This document shows positions 18,135-26,366 of a stretch of DNA of 64,000 nucleotides, piece by piece. Position 1 is the stretch's first letter. Each line of letters begins with the position of its first letter. The stretch covers positions 372,001-436,000 of the forward strand of contig NZ_JASZYG010000001.1 of NCBI RefSeq assembly GCF_030317105.1, given 5' to 3'. Below the pieces are notes generated by a model. That model saw only the letters and a program-made list of their open reading frames with translations. It did not search any database and had not been told where the DNA came from. This DNA is from Variovorax brevis. Its GTDB lineage: Bacteria; Pseudomonadota; Gammaproteobacteria; Burkholderiales; Burkholderiaceae_C. The translations under genes and the position numbers were made by a program.

Positions 18135-20371
18135 GGCGATGGGGGGTACTCGGCCTTTTGGTGGCGCTGGGCAGTGGCGCAAGCGCGCCGGCCAGCGCCA
18201 CCTGGCTGGCCGGTGAATTGCGCAGCTTTCGCAGCTATCCGCGACTGGCCGAGGCCCACCGCCTCTACCAGGAAAAGCGCTACACCCAGGCTCGCCAGCA
18301 AGTCGAGCAGGCGGAGCGCATCGATCCCGGCAACCGTGATGCCGGGGTGCTCAAGTTCAACATCTGCGACGCGCAGCAAGACCGCGCCTGCATCCGCGAA
18401 CTCGGCCAGGCGTGGCAGGTTCGCAGGCCTGAAGACGGAATGGGGACCGCGATGCTCGGCTATGTCGCCCACCTCGAAGGGCGCGACGCCGACCTGGTGC
18501 AGTTGGCACCCGCAGCCCTGCGCCTGGGCAGCCTGCGTGCCACGACGCGCAGCACGCTCGGCCGCTTCTGGGTGGATGCCCTGCTGCGCCTGGGGCGTGT
18601 CGATGAGGCGGCAGCGGCCGTGGCCTGGCTGGATGCCAACCAAGTCGGTATGGATGCGCGGGATCGCAAGGCTTGGCAGGATGCCTTCGCCAAGCGCCCG
18701 GCCCAGCCGCCAGCGCAAGCCCCGGCCGCGGCACCGGCCCCGCCACAGGCTGCCGCCAGTGCTTCGGCACCTGCACCGGCACCGGCACCGGCACCGGCAC
18801 CGGCATCTGCGCTTCCCCGCACCGACGCCCGCGCCGCACCTGCGCCCCGGCCGGCACCGCGGCCGCGGCAACCGACGGTCGCGCCCGCGCAGGTGTCGAC
18901 GCCCGCCACATCCCCGCCGCCACCACCACCGCCACCACCACCACCCACGGCTGAATCGGAAGTCCTGCCTTTGATCGATGCGGCGCGCTATCCCGAGGCG
19001 GTGGCCAGGCTGCAGCAACTGCAGGAGGCGGGCCGCCTGAACGCGCCGGTGCGCGAGGGTCTGGTTCTGACGCTGCAAGGCCGCGACTGCGCCAGCGTGC
19101 TGCAACTCGTGCCACCCGATGCGTCCGCGCCGCTCACGACCGCACGCCAGCAACTCGCGGCTGGCTATTGCAGCAACGACGATGCGGCACGTGCTGGCCG
19201 TCATTTCGCTGCGGCGCGCACCTTGGCCGGCGACGATGGCAGCCTGGCTGCGCAGGCGCTCGCCGGAGAGGCCGGCAGCCTGGCGAAGGGTGGCGACGCC
19301 GCCAACGCCCAAGCCGCCCTGGCCGAGGCGGCTCGCCTGGCACCGCAAGACGCGCAAGTGCGTGCGGCCTACGGCTATCAACTGAGGGCTGCCGGCGCTG
19401 AGGACGAAGCGCTGCGCCAGTTCGAGGCCGCATGGCAACTCGATGGCCAGCGCACCGAACTGCTGCCCGAGATGGCGTTGCTCGCGCAGCGGCAGGACCG
19501 GCCCGAAGACTCGATCCGCCTTGGGCGCGCCGCGATCGACGAGCACGCCAGCATCAGCCGTCGCCTGGGTCTTTCCGACGAAGAGGCGCAACGCCGCCTG
19601 TTCGGCTGGCGCCGCGCGGTGCAGACGCAGGAGGACCGATTCAACTGGGACGCCAACACGATCGTGCGGCTGGACCATGGACCCGACAGCGGCCGTCCCT
19701 TGTCGCCGATCGACTATGCCCAATACGGCGGCTCGCTGAACCTGGGTGCCTCCTACCGCTACACCCCACTGGGCGCGCAACTGCCCACCTGGGCCTTTGC
19801 GCGCGCCGCCCAGGGCCTGCAGGACCGCAGCCTGGAGCTGCAGCCCGACAACCAGTTGCTGGGCGTGGGTGTGCGACAGCGCCTGTCGCAAAGCTACATG
19901 ATCGTCGGCTCGGCCGAGTACCTGTGGCGCAAGTCCGCCGAGCCCGAGGACGATTTCATGCTGCGCCTGTCCGGCTCCCACACCTGGGCCGGCGACTGGA
20001 ACCCCGTGGCCAGTGGCTGGCTCTACGCCAACGTCTTCGCCGACCTGGCCTGGCTGGTGCGCGCGCGCAACTATTACGTGACGCTGTCAGGTGAATGGGG
20101 CTGGCAGCACAAGCTGCAGGACGCACCCTTCAAGGCGACCGTCATGCCCTACCTGACAGGCGGCTACGCGGCCAGCAACGACAGCCTGGCACGGGTCGAT
20201 GTCACACGCCTGGATGTCGGGCTGGGCCTGGCGTTGCAGACATGGCACCAGGAAGACAAATACCGCGCGCCCGCTCTCAGCCAGCGCCTTTCGCTGGAAG
20301 TGCGCCGGGTGGTGGGCGGCAACACCACCGACCGCCATACCGTGCAACTGAGATGGGCCGTGCTGCATTGA
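18131..20371 (+). CDS. nfrA: NfrA-like outer-membrane exporter with TPR repeats (N4 adsorption protein A type)
   Basis: 746 residues. A signal peptide (about the first 24 residues, ending ASA) leads to TPR-like repeats, then an Ala/Pro linker (about residues 195-275) including (Ala-Pro) repeats and an 11-proline run, a second TPR set, and from about residue 490 a C-terminal domain resembling the N4 adsorption protein A C-terminal domain, rich in alternating aromatic beta-strands that suggest an outer-membrane barrel (ending VVGGNTTDRHTVQLRWAVLH). E. coli NfrA exports the NfrB-made polymer. It overlaps nfrB by four bases. The glycine of the barrel and its strand pattern support outer-membrane location; phage N4-like receptor activity is inference. 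Confidence 0.8.
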   Translation: MRRWGVLGLLVALGSGASAPASATWLAGELRSFRSYPRLAEAHRLYQEKRYTQARQQVEQAERIDPGNRDAGVLKFNICDAQQDRACIRELGQAWQVRRPEDGMGTAMLGYVAHLEGRDADLVQLAPAALRLGSLRATTRSTLGRFWVDALLRLGRVDEAAAAVAWLDANQVGMDARDRKAWQDAFAKRPAQPPAQAPAAAPAPPQAAASASAPAPAPAPAPAPASALPRTDARAAPAPRPAPRPRQPTVAPAQVSTPATSPPPPPPPPPPPTAESEVLPLIDAARYPEAVARLQQLQEAGRLNAPVREGLVLTLQGRDCASVLQLVPPDASAPLTTARQQLAAGYCSNDDAARAGRHFAAARTLAGDDGSLAAQALAGEAGSLAKGGDAANAQAALAEAARLAPQDAQVRAAYGYQLRAAGAEDEALRQFEAAWQLDGQRTELLPEMALLAQRQDRPEDSIRLGRAAIDEHASISRRLGLSDEEAQRRLFGWRRAVQTQEDRFNWDANTIVRLDHGPDSGRPLSPIDYAQYGGSLNLGASYRYTPLGAQLPTWAFARAAQGLQDRSLELQPDNQLLGVGVRQRLSQSYMIVGSAEYLWRKSAEPEDDFMLRLSGSHTWAGDWNPVASGWLYANVFADLAWLVRARNYYVTLSGEWGWQHKLQDAPFKATVMPYLTGGYAASNDSLARVDVTRLDVGLGLALQTWHQEDKYRAPALSQRLSLEVRRVVGGNTTDRHTVQLRWAVLH
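18773..18802 (+). repeat. Five tandem GCACCG hexamers inside nfrA
   Basis: Five perfect copies of GCACCG, flanked by near copies (GCACCT before, GCATCT after), encode alternating Ala-Pro in the linker of NfrA. The unit is six bases, so slippage would change linker length without breaking the frame. Confidence 0.85.
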
Positions 20372-21333
20372 TCGCCTCATGTATTGCCAGGCCCGGCCTG
20401 GGCCTGCTGATTGCCGCAAGCGCCCTTGCCATGGCGGCCGATCCGTCCGTTTCTCCGATGTGCCCGGCGTCACCGCAACGGACCATCATCTGGCAGCCTT
20501 GGGCCGCGCACGCCGGGCTCGATGCATCCGGTTGGCGCGCCCTGGGGCAGGAGGTGCAGCGCCAGGGTTACGCGCATGTGCTGCTGCAATGGGCCAGCTA
20601 CGGCGACCACGAGTTCTGGCCGCGGGGCGAGGCGGGCTGGTTGGCCACAGGCCTGCGGCAATGGGAGACGACTGGCCTGAAGCTGATCTTCGGGCTCCAC
20701 ATGGATCCGGACTACTACCGCGTGTTGCAGCAGCCCGACCCGGTGTTGCGCGCGCACCTGGCCGCGAGCCGGGACAAGTCCGTGGCGCTGGCGCGCCGGG
20801 TCTTGCGCCGCCCGCCGCCGTTGGAGTTGGCGGGTTGGTACCTGCCGCAGGAGATCGACGATCTGAATTGGCAAAGCCCGGCGCGCGAGCGCATGTTGCG
20901 CAACTACCTGGCACCCATGCGGGATGCACTGTCGGCCATGGCGCCCGGTGCGCCGCAAACCCCGCTGTACGCCAGCGTCTTCTACTCGGGCGCCAGTTCG
21001 CCGGAAGACTTCGCCCGCATGCTCCTGCGCTTGCACCGTGGCACGGGTGTGGTGTGGATCGTCCAGGACGGCCTGGGCACGGACCGCCTGCCGCCAGAGC
21101 GCACGGCCGCGTACTTGAGAGCGGTTGCCAGCACACTGCCGCCGGAAGGCTGGCGTGCACTGCTGGAGGTCTTCGACGAGCAGCGCACTCCCGGCCAGCC
21201 ACCGCGCTTCGAGCCCAGCGACGAGGCCACCATTGCGCGCCGCGCCGGCCTGTGGTGCTTGGCCACGGGCCGGCAGGCGCAGATCGTGTTTTCGCTCAAC
21301 CAGGTGATGGCGGGCATGTTGCCGCTGCGCTGA
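20353..21333 (+). CDS. DUF4434-type putative glycoside hydrolase
   Basis: 326 residues with an N-terminal signal (hydrophobic core LGLLIAASALAMAA). The body looks like a TIM-barrel glycosidase-type fold: LLQWASYGDHEFWP, LIFGLHMDPDYY, GWYLPQEIDD with a candidate acid Glu, VWIVQDGLGTDR, and LLEVFDEQ with a candidate nucleophile Glu. I match it to the DUF4434 family from these patterns. ATG 20353 overlaps the nfrA stop by 19 bases, so it is translationally coupled. Within a polysaccharide export operon it probably trims or degrades the polymer in the periplasm (inference). Confidence 0.7.
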   Translation: MGRAALIASCIARPGLGLLIAASALAMAADPSVSPMCPASPQRTIIWQPWAAHAGLDASGWRALGQEVQRQGYAHVLLQWASYGDHEFWPRGEAGWLATGLRQWETTGLKLIFGLHMDPDYYRVLQQPDPVLRAHLAASRDKSVALARRVLRRPPPLELAGWYLPQEIDDLNWQSPARERMLRNYLAPMRDALSAMAPGAPQTPLYASVFYSGASSPEDFARMLLRLHRGTGVVWIVQDGLGTDRLPPERTAAYLRAVASTLPPEGWRALLEVFDEQRTPGQPPRFEPSDEATIARRAGLWCLATGRQAQIVFSLNQVMAGMLPLR

Positions 21334-21399
21334 GCCGGGGGCTGCGCATGACCATGAGCGAGGGAAGCGGGAAGGGTCGCCTTTCGCGTATCAAGCGTA

Positions 21400-23853
21400 T
21401 CAAGCCACCGCGGTCGGCTCGACGCGCGGCACCTCGACACCCGCCAGCGCCGTCACCGGCTTGCGCAGCAGGAAGTGCGACAACGCCGGGATCAGCAGCA
21501 CCGCACCCACCATGTTCCAGATGAACATGAACGCGAGCAGGATGCCCATGTCGGCCTGGAACTTGATGGGCGACAGCGCCCACGTCAGAACGCCAGCCGC
21601 CAGCGTGACGCCCACCAGCACGACGACCTTGCCGGTGAACTGCAACGCCACACGGTAAGCCTGGCCCAGCGTGGCGCCGGCGCGTTGCTGCGCGAGCTGC
21701 ACGCTCAGCAGGTACAGCGCATAGTCCACGCCGATGCCCACGCCCAGCGCGATCACCGGCAACGTGGCCACCTTGACGCCGATGCCCAGCCAGACCATCA
21801 AGGCCTCGCAAAGCACCGACGTGATGACCAGCGGCACGACAGCCACCACCACGGCACGCCAGCTGCGGAAGGTGACGAAGCACAGCACGATGACCGCTGC
21901 ATACACGAGCACCAGCATCTGCGTCCAGGCCTTGTGCACCACGATGTTGGTGGCGGCCTCGATGCCGGCGCCGCCCGCTGCGAGCAGGAACTTGCGATCG
22001 CCGTTGTTGTGCGCGTCCGCGAAAGCGGCGCTGGTTTGCACCACGCGGTCCAGCGTCTCGGCGCGATGGTCGGACAGGTAGGCGATCACCGGCATCACCG
22101 AGCATTCGGTGTTGAACAGTTCGGGGTTGTTCACGCTGGCCTGCTGCGCGCCGTAGTTCAGCACGTCCTGGTTGCGCGCGATCGTCAGCCACTTGGGGCT
22201 GCCCTCGTTGCTGCCGGCGGTGATCTGGCGCACGGCATTGGTGAGCGACATGGTTGTCTGCACACCCGGCACCTGTTGCAGCGTCCACGCGAGGCGATCG
22301 GCCTCGACCAGCGTCTCGTAGCGCAGGCAGCCTTCCTTGGCGGTCTTGACGATCACCGCGAAGGTGTCGCTCGACAGCGAGTAGTGGCCCGTGACGTACG
22401 CGTTGTCGCGGTTGTAGCGCGAGTCCGGCCGCAGTTCGGGCGCGCCCGGGTCCAGGTCGCCGATCTTCAGGTGCGTGCTCGCTGCGAAGCCCACGGCCAG
22501 CAGTGCGGCGGCCGCAGCCACGGTGGCCAGCGCCCAGCGTCGTTCGGTGAAACGTTCGAGCCAGCCGTAGACGCGGTTGATGCCGCCCGACTCGCCCTGT
22601 TCGGCGCGCAGGCTGCGTTGCGCCGCATCGTCGCTGACGCCGATGTACGACAGCAGCACCGGCAACAGGATCAGGTTGGTCACGATGAGCACGGCCACGC
22701 CGATGCTGGCGGTGAGCGCCAGGTCCTGGATGACCGGGATGTCGATCATCATCAGCACCGCGAAGCCCACGGCGTCGGCCACCAATGCGGTGAGTCCTGC
22801 CAGGAACAGTCGGCGGAAGGTGAAGCGTGCGGCCACCAGTCGGTGGGCGCCGCGGCCGATGTCCTGCATGATGCCGTTCATCTTCTGCGCGCCGTGCGAC
22901 ACGCCAATCGCGAAGACGAGGAAGGGCACGAGAATCGAATAGGGATCCAGCTCGAAACCGAGCCCGGCCACCATCCCCAGTTGCCACACGACCGCCACCA
23001 GCGAGCACGCAACCACCAGCGCCGTACTGCGCACGCAACGCGTGTAGAAATAGATGATGAGCGTGGCCACCAGCGCAGCAATGCCGAAGTACAGCGCCAC
23101 CGCATAGAGACCTTCGATCAGGTCGCCCACCAGCTTGGCGAAGCCGATGCTGTGCATGCGGATGCCCGTGGGCTGGCCTTGCGCATCCGTCTCGTAGCGC
23201 GCGCGCATCTGCTCCAGCGCGCGCGACAGGCCGCGGTAGTCGATGCGCTGACCGGTCGAAGCGTCCTGGTCCAGCAGCGGCACGACGATCATGCTGGACT
23301 TGAAGTCATTGCCGACCAGTCCGCCCACCAATCCGGCGCGTGCGATGTTGCCGCGCAGCTGCTCGGTGGCGGCGGGCGAGCCGTTGTAGTTGTCGGGCAT
23401 CACCGGACCGCCGCGAAAGCCTTCCTCGGTCACTTCGGTCCAGCGCACGGCGGGTGCCCACAGTGACTTCAGCCACGCGCGGTCCACGCCCGGCGTCAGG
23501 AAGAGTTCGTCCTGGATCTTCTTGAGCGAGGCGAGGTACTTCGGGTCGTAGATGTCGCCGTTGGTGTTCTCCACGACGATGCGCAGGGAGTTGCCCAGCC
23601 CGCGCAGGTCGGCGCGATGCTCCAGGTAGTTCTGGATGTAGGGGTGGCCCTGGGGCAGCATCTTCTCGAAGCTGGCGTTGAGCGTGAGCTTCGTCGCGGC
23701 CACCAGGCCCAGCAGCAGCGTGATGAGGCCGCAGGCCACCATCACCACGAGGCGGTGGTTGAAGATGAGGTTTTCCAGGCGCGAGCCGGAGCGGGTGTCG
23801 AACTGGTCGAGCGAACCCGGCGCGGACAGGTCCGCGGACGTGGGGGTGTGCAT
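21400..23853 (-). CDS. RND superfamily (MMPL/HpnN-like) transporter
   Basis: 817-residue inner-membrane protein with the RND plan: one membrane segment near residues 35-55 (VVMVACGLITLLLGLVAATKL), a large periplasmic loop, five membrane segments, a second loop and five more segments. The Asp/Gly-rich intramembrane stretch VFAIGVSHGAQKMNG is typical of the subfamily, as is GVGIGVDYALYLLSVQ in the second half. The start at 23853 (MHTPTSADL) lies 25 bases after the BNR-repeat gene; the longer frame overlaps that gene. It is about 200 residues shorter than HAE1-type pumps and fits the MMPL/hopanoid-transporter type that moves lipophilic compounds. Confidence 0.87.
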   Translation of the reverse strand: MHTPTSADLSAPGSLDQFDTRSGSRLENLIFNHRLVVMVACGLITLLLGLVAATKLTLNASFEKMLPQGHPYIQNYLEHRADLRGLGNSLRIVVENTNGDIYDPKYLASLKKIQDELFLTPGVDRAWLKSLWAPAVRWTEVTEEGFRGGPVMPDNYNGSPAATEQLRGNIARAGLVGGLVGNDFKSSMIVVPLLDQDASTGQRIDYRGLSRALEQMRARYETDAQGQPTGIRMHSIGFAKLVGDLIEGLYAVALYFGIAALVATLIIYFYTRCVRSTALVVACSLVAVVWQLGMVAGLGFELDPYSILVPFLVFAIGVSHGAQKMNGIMQDIGRGAHRLVAARFTFRRLFLAGLTALVADAVGFAVLMMIDIPVIQDLALTASIGVAVLIVTNLILLPVLLSYIGVSDDAAQRSLRAEQGESGGINRVYGWLERFTERRWALATVAAAAALLAVGFAASTHLKIGDLDPGAPELRPDSRYNRDNAYVTGHYSLSSDTFAVIVKTAKEGCLRYETLVEADRLAWTLQQVPGVQTTMSLTNAVRQITAGSNEGSPKWLTIARNQDVLNYGAQQASVNNPELFNTECSVMPVIAYLSDHRAETLDRVVQTSAAFADAHNNGDRKFLLAAGGAGIEAATNIVVHKAWTQMLVLVYAAVIVLCFVTFRSWRAVVVAVVPLVITSVLCEALMVWLGIGVKVATLPVIALGVGIGVDYALYLLSVQLAQQRAGATLGQAYRVALQFTGKVVVLVGVTLAAGVLTWALSPIKFQADMGILLAFMFIWNMVGAVLLIPALSHFLLRKPVTALAGVEVPRVEPTAVA

Positions 23854-23878
23854 GTGCGTTTCTCCGCTGCCCGTTTTG

Positions 23879-24994
23879 TCAGGGCAGTGCAAGCGTTTGG
23901 GCGCCGCGCGGCCCGGCGATGACGACCGTGCCCTTGGCGGGGACGACCACCGCGGCGGCGGGGACGGTGCGTTCGGTGGAGGCGGCCTTGAAAGTGGCGC
24001 CTTCATCGTTGCTGGTCAGGATGTGGCCCGCCTGGCTGACGATGACGATGCGTCCGTCGTCCTGCCGCGTGCCGGCCGTCAGGCCGACCTGCAGGCCCGT
24101 GGGCGTCTGCTGCCAGCTGCGCCCGCCGTCGGTGCTGCGCAGCACGGTGCCGCGCAGGCCATAGGCAAGCAATGAACCGGCATTGCCGGTGACGCCGAAC
24201 AGCGTGCCCTTGTAGGGCAGTTCGAGCGCGCGAAAACGTGTGTCGCCCTGCGCGAGCTTGAGCAGCAGCCCTTGCTCGCCGGCGATGTAGATGTCGGAGC
24301 CGATGCCACGCACCGCATAGAGGTGCAGGCCCTTGGGGTTGTCGACGGCATGCAGGCGCGGCTCCCAGGTGGCGCCACCGTCGGCGGTTTGCAGCACCAG
24401 GCCGAAAGCGCCCACGACGTAGCCGTTGGTTGCATCGCGGAACCACACGTCGAGGAAGGGGTTCTCGGCGCCTTGCGCCTCGAAGCGCCGTGCCTCTTCA
24501 AGCAGCGCTGCGGCGCGCTTCGGGTCGCTGGCCGACAGGGCCTCGGCCTCACGTGCGTAGTAGCGCGACATGACCTCGCCGACCTGACGGCCGTCGAGCT
24601 TGCGGGTCCAGGTCAGGCCGGCATCGGTGCTGCGCAGCACGATGCCGTCATGGCCCACGGCCCATCCGTTCCTCTCATCCGGAAAGGTCACGGCAACCAA
24701 GTCCGAACTCACAGGCACTTCGGCCTGCTGCCAGCTCTTGCCGGCATCGTCGGAGTAGACGATGTGGCCGCGCTGGCCCACCGCCACGATGCGGCTGCCG
24801 GCACTGGCCAGTCCGTTGAGCAATGCGCGCGATGCGAGCGGGCTCTTCACGGCCGGCGTGTCCAGCACGTCGCGCCAGCCCTTGTCCGGCGCGGCCTGTG
24901 CGGACCACGCCGCGACGCCAGCGGCGCATGCGGCAACCGACAGTGCCAGGGCCAGGGCGCGACCGCCCCGGGTGACTCGCTTCGCGCTCATCAT
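23879..24994 (-). CDS. YCF48-related BNR-repeat periplasmic protein
   Basis: 371 residues. A signal sequence (hydrophobic core ALALALSVAACAAGVAAW, cleavage after AQA) precedes a beta-propeller built from BNR-type repeats: VYSDDAGKSWQQAE, LRSTDAGLTWTRK, LQTADGGATWEP, LRSTDGGRSWQQT, LTSNDEGATF. It resembles the Ycf48/Hcf136 family, but bacterial members outside cyanobacteria occur in RND/DUF1302/DUF1329 clusters like this one. It lies 12 bases after the DUF1329 gene. The function is unknown; it may be an adaptor of the RND pump. Confidence 0.8.
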   Translation of the reverse strand: MMSAKRVTRGGRALALALSVAACAAGVAAWSAQAAPDKGWRDVLDTPAVKSPLASRALLNGLASAGSRIVAVGQRGHIVYSDDAGKSWQQAEVPVSSDLVAVTFPDERNGWAVGHDGIVLRSTDAGLTWTRKLDGRQVGEVMSRYYAREAEALSASDPKRAAALLEEARRFEAQGAENPFLDVWFRDATNGYVVGAFGLVLQTADGGATWEPRLHAVDNPKGLHLYAVRGIGSDIYIAGEQGLLLKLAQGDTRFRALELPYKGTLFGVTGNAGSLLAYGLRGTVLRSTDGGRSWQQTPTGLQVGLTAGTRQDDGRIVIVSQAGHILTSNDEGATFKAASTERTVPAAAVVVPAKGTVVIAGPRGAQTLALP

Positions 24995-25006
24995 GTCGCT
25001 CCCCGA

Positions 25007-26356
25007 TCAGCGCACGCCGGAACCGGCGAGCGAATCGGCGGTCCACTCGCGGTCGGACAGCGCCTTGGTGTGGCGCAGACCGCCGGTTTCCGCGATGTAG
25101 CCCGTCAGCGAATAGACGCGCGATGCGAAGTCGTAGTGGCCGAACATGTCGGTGTACGGCGCAGGCAGGTCGTAGCTGGGTGCCATGTAGGCGAAGCCGG
25201 CGCGGTAGAGCTGGCCGCGTGCGTCATAGTTGTCCGACGCCAGCGCTGCCCACGAGTCCTCGTCGAGGTAGAAGGTGCGCTTGCTGTAGACGTGGCGCTT
25301 GCCGTCGCGCAGCGTGGCTTCCACGGCCCACACGCGGTGCAGTTCCCAGCGCACGAGGTCGGGGTTCAGGAAGTTGGGCTTGAGCAGGTCGTCCTGCTTG
25401 GACTGGTACACCGCGCCATAGGCGTTGTAGGGCACGTACATCTCCTTCTTGCCGACCAGCTTGAAGTCGAAGCGGTCCATCGAGCCGTTGAAGATGAAGG
25501 TGTCGTCGAAGGTCGTGGCGCCTGCGGTGCCGGGGTTGGGCGTGTCGAACGACAGGTCCGGCGCCACCTTGACGCGGCGCTGGCCGGGCAGGTAGCTCCA
25601 GGCGCGGCGGTCCTTCTGGCCGATGTCCAGCGGGTCGACGATCAGCAAGGCTTCACCGGCGCGGCGCGCGGGGCCCGTGTAGGTGAGCTTGATGCGCCAG
25701 TAGGTGTCGGCAGCGCTCTTGCTGGTGTCCCAGAACGGAAAGTCCTGCACGCTGACGCCTTCGGTGGCCAGGGCAGGGCGGCCGCTGGCATCGACGTTCA
25801 GGTTGCGGTACTTGGCCTCGTAGCTCTGGCCGTTGAAGCGCACCAGGTGGTTCCACATGGCTTCATAGCCGTCCTTGGGAATGGGGAACGGAAAGCCCGC
25901 GTGCACGCCTTCGATCGAACGGCCATCGTTGGTCGTCTTGGCCGTGACCGCGCTCTTGGCGGTGTTGTCCAGCACGAACTTCGGAAAGGTCACGGTGCGG
26001 TGCGTCGGGTAGACGTCCAGGCGGAAGTCCGGGTACTTCTGCAGCAGGGCCTTGGTGCCGTCGGTCAGCTTGTCCGCGTGGCTGGCCATGTTCTTGGCGT
26101 CGATCACGAGGCGCGGCTTCTCGCCGGCGAAGGGGTTGGGGCGCACGCCGTCGCCGGCCTTGAAGTCCGCCGGTGCCTTGGTCAGGCCACCGGTGTACGC
26201 GGGGATGGTGCCGTCCTTGTTGGCGCCTTTGTCGGCGCCGACCGGCGTGAGCGTGGTGCCGAGGGCCTTGGCCTCGTCGGCCGTGATGGCCGCCTGCGCG
26301 GCCAGGCCGGTCGATGCGGCAACGATGCCGGCGATCAATGAGCTGGAGAGTTTCAT
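25007..26356 (-). CDS. DUF1329 domain-containing protein
   Basis: 449-residue secreted protein with a signal peptide ending in AAQA. The whole mature protein fits the DUF1329 family, whose members contain a LolB-like half-barrel and are thought to handle lipophilic molecules in the periplasm. Visible family patterns are LGTTLTPVGADKGANKDGTIPAY at the N-terminus and the WSYLPGQRRVKVAPDLSFD region, reminiscent of outer-membrane lipoprotein sorting proteins. It is separated from the DUF1302 gene by 10 bases. No catalytic residues are evident. Confidence 0.85.
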   Translation of the reverse strand: MKLSSSLIAGIVAASTGLAAQAAITADEAKALGTTLTPVGADKGANKDGTIPAYTGGLTKAPADFKAGDGVRPNPFAGEKPRLVIDAKNMASHADKLTDGTKALLQKYPDFRLDVYPTHRTVTFPKFVLDNTAKSAVTAKTTNDGRSIEGVHAGFPFPIPKDGYEAMWNHLVRFNGQSYEAKYRNLNVDASGRPALATEGVSVQDFPFWDTSKSAADTYWRIKLTYTGPARRAGEALLIVDPLDIGQKDRRAWSYLPGQRRVKVAPDLSFDTPNPGTAGATTFDDTFIFNGSMDRFDFKLVGKKEMYVPYNAYGAVYQSKQDDLLKPNFLNPDLVRWELHRVWAVEATLRDGKRHVYSKRTFYLDEDSWAALASDNYDARGQLYRAGFAYMAPSYDLPAPYTDMFGHYDFASRVYSLTGYIAETGGLRHTKALSDREWTADSLAGSGVR

Positions 26357-26366
26357 GGTGGTTGTC

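Noticed and set aside
18131..20371. Cellulose or poly-GlcNAc export protein (BcsC/PgaA)
   Set aside because: The plan (TPR plus barrel) is similar, but wecB and an NfrB-type transferase next to it and the C-terminal pattern fit NfrA better.
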